In this document: in pieces, positions 25,370-35,628 of the stretch
Position numbering within the stretch: the stretch's first letter is position 1
Layout: each line of letters opens with the position of its first letter
Origin: Rhipicephalus microplus
Taxonomy: Eukaryota; Arthropoda; Arachnida; Ixodida; Ixodidae
Assembly: GCF_043290135.1 (NCBI RefSeq)
Contig: NC_134710.1
Coordinates: 254,276,092-254,340,091, forward strand
Length of the DNA: 64,000 nt
Direction of reading: 5' to 3'
Position numbers and translations under genes: made by a program
Notes under the pieces: generated by a model
Told to the model about the DNA's origin: nothing
Seen by the model: the letters and a program-made list of their open reading frames with translations, nothing else
The model's database searches: none

Positions 25370-25640
25370 CCCCCCCCACACACAAAATAAATTTGAGGGC
25401 GCACGGGCTGGTACACACGCATACTTATTCACAGGCGCACACACATACACGTATACACACATACGGCAACACACACACGCGACCGTAAACGCACGCATGC
25501 ATGGGCGTACACATGTGCACAGGCACGCTTAACACAAGCACGGACTCGCACATACACGCACACATGCACGGGTGCACACACAATCGCGCTTACACGCGAA
25601 CACATGCGCAGGCTCACGCACACACACCCATACTCGGGCG
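25370..25640. repeat. CA/CG-rich alternating purine-pyrimidine tract
   Basis: A run of C, then about 250 bp of degenerate (CA)n with CG, TG and AC interruptions ('acacacatacacgtatacac'). Such sequence can adopt Z-form DNA. It is cryptically simple, not coding. Confidence 0.75.
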
Positions 25641-25843
25641 AACATTATGTTCCTGTATATAATCCACAGCAAACATGTAGCTTATAACCAACGCTAAGGT
25701 GAGCTTTCGTAACGTGGATTGCAGTAATTGCCATTATAGATGAAACGCGATTTGCTTCTGCTGGCGTTCTGCTGTATTCGGAGAGCACCTTCACACATTC
25801 TAAGTCTAGGCCGTCATTTAACGCAAGGTCCACATATTCGTGC

Positions 25844-26056
25844 AGTAGCTACGCTGCTCGGCTGCCAATCCGAAGGTCGCGGGTTCGATGCCGGCCGTGG
25901 CAGTCGAATTCAGATGGAGGTGAAAAGGTAGAAGTCTGTGCACTGTGCGATATCAGCGCCCATTAAAGAACACCAAATGGTCAAAATCTCTAGAGCTTTC
26001 CACTACGACGACCCTCATAATCATATCGAGGTTTTGGAGACGTAAAATCCCAAATA
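25844..26056 (+). mobile_element. Decayed SINE inside the transposon
   Basis: 'gtagctacgctgctcggctg', 'ggtcgcgggttcgatgccgg' (good B box), 'cagatggaggtgaaaaggta', 'cattaaagaacaccaaatgg' and 'aatcatatcgaggttttgga' follow SINE order with many substitutions. It is older than the copies at 9,757 and 44,984. Confidence 0.75.
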
Positions 26057-26107
26057 TTATAAGAATGTGTTCTTCTTATGCTGCATATTCCATCTGATGA
26101 ATCGTCA

Positions 26108-26297
26108 CCTACACCCTTCTCAGGCACAAAAGCACCCTTAGAGCCTATTTTAGGGTGTTATCGAGGCAAGCACCCAAACAAATGAGTGCTTTTTTTTAAT
26201 CGGCCATTTAAGGGTGTTAAAGGGTGTTTGTTGCAAAGGGTGCTTTCTCGTAAAAGCACCCTTTTACACCCTTTTGGGTGTAAAAAGTTTTACTGTG
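26108..26297. repeat. Right TIR and subterminal array
   Basis: About four AGGGTG and four or five CACCCT motifs precede the terminal 'acacccttttgggtgtaaaa' and 'agttttactgtg', the inverse of the left end. Confidence 0.75.
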
Positions 26298-26889
26298 AGT
26301 GACGGCTTGGTGAAGTCACAAATTTTGGCGAACAGTGAAGTCATACGTTGACGACAGCATTTCATGATGATTTTTTGCATCACTTCTGTGGACGCCGCTG
26401 ACACAGACCGTATATTTTCACGTTTGATAAAACATCTAAGGCTTTCCCCTCATCTCTATTTTCACAATAATATGATTTGATGATTGATTGATACGTGGGG
26501 TTCAACGTCCCAAAACCACGATACGATACGATACGAAACCACAGAGCGAGAGGGGGGATGAACACTAGTTCTCGCCGGGTGCCAGTCGAAGTATCATGCA
26601 TGCGCGCCCGCAAATGTGCTTGACCTCCGTGCAGCTATCACATGCTGGTGCATGTGATAGCTGCACTATCACATGCACCAGCGCACACATTTGACCAATT
26701 GTGAAAGCTTGGCGAAAGCGTGTGTGTGACGATTCCTAGGCTGTGACTGAATATCACTGATGAAGATTTACACGCACATACTTGCTCGTATCACAAAGCT
26801 CCATGCCCTACCGATATCGTAAATTGAAACTCAGCGTTACAAACAAAATTGCCTGTATGAGCCAAAACTTCGCAAATATTCTGGCATCA
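26298..26889. other. Rearranged end of block A: truncated SINE, transposed 92-bp segment, fold-back
   Basis: Up to about 26,486 the sequence follows block B. A reverse SINE then starts (gattgatacgtggggttcaa, 26,487-26,530) but stops at an 'acgatacgatacgatacgaa' run and continues with the 92-bp segment known from 13,508. Next is the palindrome 26,631-26,664 (gcagctatcacatg / catgtgatagctgc) with a further inverted echo to about 26,681. From 26,684 the sequence is unrelated to block B until 26,890. Confidence 0.75.
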
Positions 26890-28230
26890 AGGGTTGTGTT
26901 CCATCTCGTCACGAAACGTAAGCCCTGAGCACCCAATAAATTGAATTTTCCCCGCAGCAAGCAATAGTCGTTGAAGGTTTTGATGTGATCCTTTGGGCAG
27001 CCGCAAACCTTTCCAAGACGCGCAACTTCATGAAGAAATTAGTAAGATTGAGGACGGAAGCTTTTCATTTCCCCAACAACACGTTTCAAAAATAAAAGAG
27101 GAAAAAAATAGAACGTGATATCCTAGTCATATGAGGACAATGGCCAGGGCGTCTTTTGCTTTCGCTTTTCTTTTTCTTTTCTAGAAAACCGTGAAATATC
27201 TCGGTAGGTAAAATGTCTGGACCTTTCATAGATGTTACTATTTATTATTCTAATTAATTTTGCTTTTATGTAGTTTTATGGCGACAACGTTTTTTCTGTT
27301 TCTCGCCGGAAACGTCAGTGCCATCTAAAAGAGGAAGACGATCACATCGAGCGTGTGGTCATTCCTGTCCTCATCTTTCTTTTTTCATTCGAACAGCTTG
27401 GAGTGCGTTGGAACCAAAGCGCGACGTTTCCTGATGCCGTTCCCGAGGATTCACTTCAGCCGCACGCAGAGCGAAGCTGCCATCATCGAGGCAGCGAATA
27501 CAACGGGAAACGCCTCATCCGGTTGGTTCCACACCACATACAAGAGAGCCATCATATATGTAAGTCGAAATATTGTCCTGACATAACCGAAGCCGACATC
27601 CGAAGCCTCATGGAGTCCTAATGGCTGTACAAGATTTCAAAATAACTTGGGGGTCCCTCGCTCAAGCGCAGTCACAGTTTTTCTGCACCGGGCATGCAAC
27701 GGCTACTCAAGTGCAGTTTCGAAATTCAAAGGCAACATGCAGCCTTTAGCGCTCCACGAGGCTTCGGGTTCCGAAAATGAAATCGAATGACCGTTGTATG
27801 CCCTGTGCAGAGAAATCGTGGCTGCGCTTAACCGAGGGACCCCCGGACTATTTTGGAATCTTTTTAACATGGAATCAGCTCAGTGCGCCTTTAACTTGTC
27901 GTGATTGACTTGCGATGACTTACTGTCACTGTCAACGCTGCAATCATACTGTAGAAGTAGCCCCACGTCGTCGCCTTTCATCTCTCGATTCACGCTTCAG
28001 CTGATCGCTTCGCTCCACAATGAGATGTTGCGCGTGCTGGACTTATTTTGAAGACTAAACGCTGTAATGCTATTTCTCTTTTATGTGTATTTTTACAAGT
28101 TTCACAGCTTTCTTAATTCATTACGCGGGACACGCAAAATGAAAGTGAATGATTGTATTCATTCAGACAGGCTCAATAGCAGAAGCTATTTATTGTGATG
28201 AAAAGTTGTGTTGAAAATAGATCATCGAAT
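26890..28230. repeat. Older paralogue of 57,019-59,840
   Basis: Shared strings include 'gggttgtgttccatct', 'gttgaaggttttgatgt', 'tgatgccgttc.cgag', 'agcgctccacgaggcttcgg' and 'tagccccac(g/a)tcgtcgcc'. Divergence is visibly greater than between blocks A and B. The other copy is expanded by a TATC/satellite insertion and by a 0.6-kb insertion. A splice-like acceptor and overlapping open frames lie at 27,418-27,621, with counterparts at 58,170-58,390, but neither frame is clearly favoured. Confidence 0.75.
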
Positions 28231-28387
28231 CAGCGGCGGCGCGGCACAAGAAGGGGGGGGGGGGGTTATATCAAAATTCAAGAGCAGGGGGGAATAGAAA
28301 CTTGTCCCTTTAGTTTTGAAAAAAAAAAACTCTTCGCGAAAGGGCGAAGCAAATAACGTGATACCAGTGTGTCTTAATCATGTGTAT

Positions 28388-30790
28388 TTACAAATACTGC
28401 TGTCTTGGTTTTTCCAGACACATCAGGTGTAAATACGTGTTTAGCGCACTGAGAAAATACAGTTTCACAAAGGACATTTTTAGGCTATTTTTTTTCAGTC
28501 GCACAGCACCGAGTCGGCGCAGATACCCATCAAGTTCATTACAAAAATGAACCTCTTTGTTTAACAAATACAAAGAAAAACAAAACGAAAATATTATTTT
28601 GAGTTGATTTAAGGGGAACTAGTTCTAGAGGATCAAATCACCAGGTACATTGTGCAGAAGATGCAACGAAGGATATGGGTGCTATAACACTCGAACCAGG
28701 GTTTATTTGTGCATCATGATGACACGATTCGAAGTGTGCCGATGTTCCAGAGGGTGTTAGGGATAAAACATGCGAATGTGAAGTAGGCTGAAAACGCTGG
28801 TTACAGCGACGAAACATAAGCAGTATTGCCCTTTTGAAAAACAGATTTAACACAGATTTAAAAACATTTAAGATATCCGTAGTGAGATATCCGTTCTGAA
28901 CAACCAACGCATATTCAAGTCTCGGCAAAGTCCTATGTGCTAGCCGTCAGTAGAATTTTTCGTCGAGTGTCTCAACGTGCGTCGGAGACACCAATGTTTT
29001 CGAAGAGCTTGTTGGAGATTGTTTCAATGTGCGTGCGTCATTTAAAATTTCCTGTGAAAGTTACACCAAGGTATTGAAACTAAATAACACCTACAAGACT
29101 TATAACATCATTAGTATACGTAAAATCAAGAGGCTGTTATTTGAAAATGTAGTGACTACAGTCGTTTTGAAGCTTGCGTATTTCTCTTCCGTTACAAAGC
29201 GACAAAAAAAGAAACACTATACAGTGCATCCTGAATTTAGGTTTTAGAGATGGTTCTACAGTTAACATAGTCATCTGCATACATTCTAAGTTTAAGTTTA
29301 GTATCACCTATAATTTCTTATCTGTCATTTATATATATAACAAACAAAGCGGACCAAGCAAAGACCCCTGAGGCCAGTTCCTGATTGATTGATATGTGGG
29401 GTTTAACGTCCCAAAACCACCATATGATTATGAGAGACGCCGTAGGAAAGGGCTCCAGAAATTTTGACTACATAGGGTTGCTTAACGTCCGGCCCCTTCC
29501 TGATGTGAAATGTACGTGAGATGACTTGTAGTTCGACGTAATCAATTTTGAGCGTGACAGCCAGTAATCTGCTAACCAATCAACCAGAACATTGTCACCA
29601 AAAGAATTGTATAATGGCGAGACGTTTAGCATTCCAAACCATGCCAAATACCTTCCAATATAACATAAACTTGTTTTTTTTTTGTCATTTAAGGAAGAAA
29701 GAATGTCGAGCGTAAATTGAACCAACTGTGTAACAATAGAATAGCCAGCACGAAAGTCGTACTATGGTTGTGAAAGCATATTGTGTGCATTTAGGTATGT
29801 TCCAATGTATTTGTTAGTGATATGCTTCAGAAGTGTAGAGCTGGTAGACTGCAAAAATATTGACCTATAGTTTGGCATTATTTACTTTTTTTGGAAGTAA
29901 ACACGGAAATGACACTTGCTGCAGCTAAACTTTTGCAGCTATAAGAACTGCTGCAGAAATATTTCGATATTACAGTGATATAGCACATTCTTCTGAATAC
30001 CACTTCAGAAACATATTTGGAATACCGTATGAAAGAGATCGTTCCGAAACCTGAAGATATTGTGTAAAGTTATGTACTCCAGAGGGTATTTTTTCAATAT
30101 TAGAAAGAATACGTAGTTGGCTACACGCTACAACTAAAGGAGTGATACTGTTATCAATACTAAAAATTGATTTTAAAAAATTATTTAGTCATCTGCTATA
30201 TCTTCATGATTTGAGAAGGATTAGTCAGCAAGAATGAACGATGAGGGCGTATACTATCCAGCAATGATCGATCTCTAGAACCTGAACGAATTGGTTTCAT
30301 AAATGTAGAGAAAGCATTGTTCAAGTAGTAGTTCTTATATTCTTTAATTTTAGCTTCAAGTTTACTTTTCGACGCATTCAATGAAGAAGCATTGTCCTAA
30401 CACTTGGAATGACATTTCCTACGTATATAATGGTTCATGCGTTGAGTGAGATGAATTATATTTCAATAGTACGATGGGTGTATTGGGTTCCCTTTATTAT
30501 ATTTTTCAGGCAATGTCACAACACTTAAGGAGCGCATCAGCATTAAAAAATTCGCTACAACATTCGAACTCCTCAAAGGGTGAGGCTCAAGTGTCAAGTC
30601 GGAAAGTGTAATCAACTTCAGAAAGTTGAAAACATCCTTTATCTCATGTCTTTGAAGAGAGCACGCTAAGTTTGAGGCAACATAAACAGTTTTATGCTCA
30701 CAAAACACTTCGACAACAACACATTTTACACCGTGTAATAAGAGCACGCAGCCCCATAATGAACTTAGGCTGTAGCTAAATTTTTCCATC
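28388..30790 (-). pseudogene. Decayed non-LTR retrotransposon ORF2 (minus strand)
   Basis: Read right to left: a possible endonuclease end near 30,790-30,460; KIKEYKNYYLNNAFSTFMK near 30,330; and VQFTLDILSSLNDKKKTSL with DNVLVDWLADYWLSRSKLI at 29,725-29,520, in the place of the RT fingers and palm. These are followed by PRLEYALVVQNGYLTTDI with LLMFRRCNQRF near 28,920-28,800, matching the post-RT segment of CR1/Jockey-type LINEs. Stops and frameshifts are frequent and the YADD motif was not found. A SINE interrupts it at 29,383-29,500. The clade is uncertain. Confidence 0.55.
29383..29500 (-). mobile_element. Truncated SINE inserted in the LINE relic
   Basis: 'tgattgattgatatgtgggg', 'tttaacgtcccaaaaccacc', 'atatgattatgagagacgcc' and 'ggctccagaaattttgacta' form the SINE 3' half in reverse orientation. 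The tRNA-like head is missing. Confidence 0.85.
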
Positions 30791-31684
30791 TGATCTCGAG
30801 AAAATGTAAAATGCTACACATTGTGTGTGAATACGGTCACTCCCGGCAAAAAGCAGTCTTTGTGTAATGATATCATAGTGCGAAGAAGGGTACACGAGCC
30901 GTTAATTGATACCTCAGGCTCTAATGGCGCGGGCTGGCGCTCGCAACCACGCCAGATTCAATGTTCACAGTTGCGGATCGAGCCACGCATCCTCCGACCT
31001 CATTATCTCTTCATACTCCTTCGTGCAGCAAAAAGTGACCATGCTTCTTTTCTGGTTGACGAGCGTTCGATGGCAGGAATCACACGTGGAGGGAGGTTAT
31101 CGCATGCGCGCTCCGTGCAACGAAAATGGGCAGCTTGTTTCATCTATGCCTCAGCAGTGTTCCTCGATAGCGCTCACGAATTTTTATCATTGGCAAGAGC
31201 ATACAGAGTTCGTGCAATAATTGTTAAAGACGATAGTCTTTCTTGGGGACCTTCGACGCAAAATTTTGGTCTGTTTATCTGCCTGTACATATATCTGTTT
31301 GTCCCCTCTTAACGGCATCGGATACCTCAAACGGCCGACCCCATCCGCAGCGCCCACCATTCTTGCTCAAGATTGAGCGTTCATGCTTGTGCTATTGTGC
31401 ACGATAACAACACGTATATATTCTGCATGTGCATCTTTTACTTGAAAAGGCATACATAAGTAATTTTAAGGACCGTAGCGCTTATCACGCTGCGCTGACC
31501 ATGCAACACTTGCACGGAACGGGAAGTGTTTCCAATACTTTGCTGAGACGAGACGGTGGTGACACCTACCCGTCGCCTTACGTTCTACGCCTTATCACTT
31601 CTTAGATGGGCGCGCACCCGTCTCAGAGCCACGCGCTTTGTTTTCTGAGAAAACTGCCAGATGGCGCTCATTTCTCACTTGTGA
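30791..31684. other. Intergenic, no gene recognised
   Basis: Open frames at 30,821-31,312 lack any motif. The GC-richer stretch 31,480-31,684 ends exactly where the gypsy pol relic starts, and may be the remains of another repeat. Confidence 0.4.
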
Positions 31685-34600
31685 CGTGACTTGATGCTCT
31701 CGTTTCTGACTTCACACGCTGCGCTCATTGACTGTTCCAAAGGTCTTCTTCGGCTCGAACTACCATCCTTCTCAGAGACCGTCTCTACCAGCCCACTTCG
31801 TCTACGCTCTGTAGATTTCCTCACACTTCAGCCGCAAGCCACAGTCCAAGTTCAATTCTCGCCATATCCTCCAGTACCCGATGGTGTTTATGTTGCTGTC
31901 CCGATTTCTGACGTGGCCATGACACGTAATATTGCACTCCCCAACACGGTGGTTAGCGTTAGGGACAACAGAACTTCATTTACTTTCCTCAATTTTGGCT
32001 TCTCAGCGCAAGTTATTCCTCGCGGCATGTCACTTGCACATCTGACTCCACTGGTCGACCACACAGTTTCCGCCCTAACCACCGATTTGCCACCCGATTT
32101 TTTCACCAGCGTCGCTCTCGTCACGCTCCTGTTCGACCTTGTCAAGCCGATGCTATCTGACAAGCTCACCTCTGAACAAGTCTCTGCTCTCTGCCGTGTG
32201 CTTGCTTTTTATCAGGACGTCTTTCACTTCAGCGACTGTAATTTGCGCCAGACATCCGTGGTAACCCATCGCATCGACACCGGTGACGCTCGACCCTTTC
32301 GCTGACGGACCTACCGTGTGTCAGCCACGGAGCATGCTAATATACAGCGAGAAGTCGATAAAATGCTTCATAAGGGCATAATCGAACCCTCATCTAGTCC
32401 CTGGTCCTCACCCGTTGTACTTGTTAAAGAGATGGACAATAGCTAGAGATTCTGTGTTGATTACCACCATCTCAACCATGATACCAAGAAAAATGTCTAT
32501 CCCCTACCACGCATAGATGATGCACTCGATTGCTTACACGGTGCCAAATATTTCTCTTCTATAGACCTTCGCTCAGGCTACTAGCAGACCGCTGTGGATG
32601 ACAAAGACAGAGAGAAGACGGCCTTCGTGACTCCTGATGGACTTTATAAGTTCAAGATGATGCCTTTTGGCTTATGCAATGCCCCCGCGACTTTTGAGCG
32701 CATGATAGACTCCATCCTTCGAAGCATGAAGTGGACCATCTGCCTCTGCTATCTTGACGACGTTATTGTTTTTTCGACTGCTTTCGACGACCATCTTACC
32801 CGTCTCTCCACAGCGCTTGATGTTTTCCGACGTGCCAACTTGCAACTTAACTCGTACAAATGTTGCGTTGGTCAGCACCAAATCTGTGTACTCGGCCATC
32901 TTGTTGACGCTGCGGGCGTTCAACCAGACCCTGCGAAAGTCGAGCAGTTCGCGACTTCCCCACACCCCGCTCAGCCAAGGACCTCCGAAGTGTTCGGGGA
33001 CTGTGCTCCTATTTCCGTCATTTTGTCGAGAAGTTTGCTGATGTAGCCCATCCTCTAACTTGCGTCCTCAAAACGGATGTCGCATTCACCTGGGGCCAAC
33101 AGCAAGCAAACGCCTTCTCGTCGCTCGTTGACATTCTCACCAATCCACCAGCATTAGCACACTTCAACCCATCTGCCTCCACGGAGCTTCGTACCGACGT
33201 CAGTGGCCACGGCATAGGCGCAGTGCGGGCGCAGTGGCAACAAGGAATGCACCGCGTCGTCGCGTACGCAAGCCGACTGTTCTCGCGCTCGGAACAAAAT
33301 TATTCGATCACAGAACGCGAGTGCTTAGCTCTCGTCTGGGCCATTGCGAAATTCTGACCATACCTGTATGGTCGACCATTCTCAGTTATTTCTGACCACC
33401 ATGCGCTTTGCTGGCTCTCCTCACTCAAGGACCTAATGGGACGCCTCGGTCGCTGGGCGCTGCGCTTACAAGAGAACACTTTTTCTGTATCCTATAAATC
33501 CGGACAACTTCACAGGGATGCCGACTGCTTGTTCCGTTACCCAGTCGATCCGCATGACATGATGAAAGATGGACAAGAGGCCCTCCTTCTTTCAATTACC
33601 GACTTCACCGACATAGTTGCTGAACAACGCCGCGACCCCTTTTTGCGTGCTATTATCAATGGTCTGCACTCTCCCCACCCTGACCACTTCTTACAACTGT
33701 TCGTTCTTCACAACGACATCTTGCACCACTACGACGCCCGCTCAGATGGTGCTGAGCTGTTACTCGTTGTTCCTGCACATCTTCGCTCAGACGTTTTGGC
33801 ACAGCTCTATGATGCCCCCTCCACTGGACACCTAGGGGTGTCACGCACGTATGACCGCGTTCGCCACCGATTCTTTTGGCCTGGCCTCTACCGTTCTGTG
33901 CGACAGTACGTTGCGGCATGCGACCTCTGCCAGCGCCACAAGACCCTGCTCTGGGACCTTCTGGTACCCTGCAGCCCATTGAAGTACCAGATGAGCCATT
34001 TTTCCGAGTCGGCCTCGATATTCTAGGACCTTTTCCGTGTCGGCCACCGATAAAAGTGGATTGCTATTGCTACCGACTACGCAACGCGGTATGCCGTTAC
34101 GCGCGCTCTCCCCACCAGCTGCGCTACTGATGTAGCCGATTTCCTTCTTCATGACATCATTCTGCGTCATGGTGCTCATCGTCAGTTTATCACCGACCAC
34201 GGCCACTGTTTTCTATCTAAAGTAGTCGACGAGGTCCTGCGATCCTGCTCAACCAACCACAAGTTCAGTACAGCGTACAACCCACAAACCAACGGCCTCA
34301 CGGAACGCTTCAACCGTACCCTGACGAATAAATTAGCGATGTACGTCTCCAAAGATCACAAAGATTGGGACATCCACTTACCTTTCGTTACCTTCGCATA
34401 CAACAGTTCACGTCATGATACAGCTGGGTTTTCACCTTTTTACCGACTGTTTGGTTATGACCCGCCTTTGCCAATGGACACCATGCTCCAATCTGACGCC
34501 CCCTCATGGACTGCTTATGCTAGTGATGCCCTGGCCCGAGCTGACATCGCCCGCCAAGTCGCCCGGAATCGTTTATGTGCCTCGCAGCTTAACCAAAAGC

Positions 34601-34856
34601 GTGCTTACAATCGCTGGCACCGCGACGTACACTACTCCACGGGGTCGCTCGTCTTGCTGTGGTTACCATCACGTCGTGTTGGTCTCTGCGAAAAACTTAT
34701 GTCCCGTTACGTTGCCCCTACCGCGTCATAAACAAGGTCACCAGCGTGACTTATGAGATATCTTCGCTCCATACCACGTCAGTACCAGCTTCAGTCCCGA
34801 CCGATATAGTGCACGTCTCACAGCTTAAACCATACTACTCACGCCCCGAGAATTGA
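31685..34856 (+). pseudogene. Gypsy-class LTR retrotransposon pol relic
   Basis: 5'-truncated: it opens with a linker after protease (FLTSHAALIDCS...). Reverse transcriptase follows ([48 protein letters not shown] at 32,750-32,761), then RNase H (ELRTDVSGHGIGAV, YSITERECLALVWAI). Next are the integrase zinc site (HLGVSRTYDRVRHRFFWPGL with CDLCQ), the core (VGLDILGPFP, FITDHG, NPQTNGLTERFNRTL) and a C-terminal VSQLKPYY segment. Stops occur near 32,305, 32,445, 32,583 and 33,357; frameshifts near 32,970, 33,950 and 34,700. The domain order RT-RH-IN marks Ty3/gypsy. It is not part of the duplication and cannot encode a working enzyme. Confidence 0.92.
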
Positions 34857-34892
34857 TCGCACCAGGATGGTGCTTCTGCCGCCGGCGGGTAA

Positions 34893-35022
34893 TGTCACGG
34901 GCTAAGTAGATGCCTGAGGATGACGACGACGAAGTACTGAGTGGAACGTGCTCGGACTGCACCAGTGTTGTACTCATTTGCTCGCCAGTATATTCATCGT
35001 GTATACTTTATTCCCCGTAACA
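34893..35022 (+). repeat. Candidate short 3' LTR of the gypsy relic
   Basis: Starts TGTCACGGGC 37 bases after the end of pol and ends CCCCGTAACA, so it has TG...CA ends with a near-inverse TGT/ACA. At 130 bp it would be a short or truncated LTR. There is no 5' partner in the window because the element is 5'-truncated. Confidence 0.4.
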
Positions 35023-35055
<33 letters not shown>

Positions 35056-35056
35056 C
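35023..35056. repeat. Short (AT)n microsatellite
   Basis: AT dinucleotides with one ACAT interruption, directly after the candidate LTR. Confidence 0.9.
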
Positions 35057-35477
35057 ACGAGAGTGAGCGGACGGGAGAGTGGGGTGCAGGGAAAAAAGAG
35101 CGAACAGCGAGGGAAGGAATATCGAAGCTCTGCAGCTACGCTCTTCTACACTATCTTCAAACACGCGGGAGCTCCTCCGAGCTTCAACGATGCGAGCGCC
35201 TTCACACCAGAGCCCACTCCTCCTCTCCCCTCACTCTCCGCTACTTCGCCCGCACCTCCTTCTCCGGTTGCTAAGAACGAGGATAAACGCGTGCGTTCCT
35301 ACACTTTTTGCTATGGGAAAGGAAGTGAGAACGGACAGATAACACTTGCAGGCACACGGACACCGACAGACGCCTGACATTCCCCGACTAAAGAATGCAT
35401 TCGCATTTAAATACAACATGATCACCTTCTCTCCGCATGTTTCGCATAACGTCGATTGTCAAGGTACGTAGTTCTCG
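35057..35477. other. Junction sequence before block B
   Basis: Purine-rich then pyrimidine-rich stretch without recognised coding content. Similarity to block A begins at 'ctcgtatatgcgcctttcga'. Confidence 0.4.
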
Positions 35478-35628
35478 TATATGCGCCTTTCGATAGTTTG
35501 TGCCCTAATCATGTCATGTAAATGACCGTTCTAGTGTTTCGAAGAGTGCCATAGGAACAGGATAAACCAAGAAAGAATGACACGCCCAATTGTGTATCTT
35601 CCGAATCTATTTTAGGGCCTCTATATAG

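Larger units (their letters stand above)
18639..26297. mobile_element. 7.66-kb DNA transposon-like element with TIRs, absent from block B
   Basis: The termini are inverted copies: left CACAGTAAAAAATTTTACAC, right reading inward CACAGTAAAACTTTTTACAC. Both are followed by arrays of AGGGTG motifs in both orientations, within about 260 bp on the left and 190 bp on the right. Block B has the uninterrupted site 'gatgtcatagtgacggc' at about 54,382-54,398. Left and right flanks share only one base (A), so a target duplication is absent or eroded. CACAG/CACTG termini plus short subterminal repeats suggest a CMC (CACTA/Chapaev)-class element, but I find no transposase. Contents: 98-bp minisatellite, Penelope fragments in an inverted arrangement, spliced minus-strand gene segments, a CA-rich tract and a decayed SINE. 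Confidence 0.8.
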
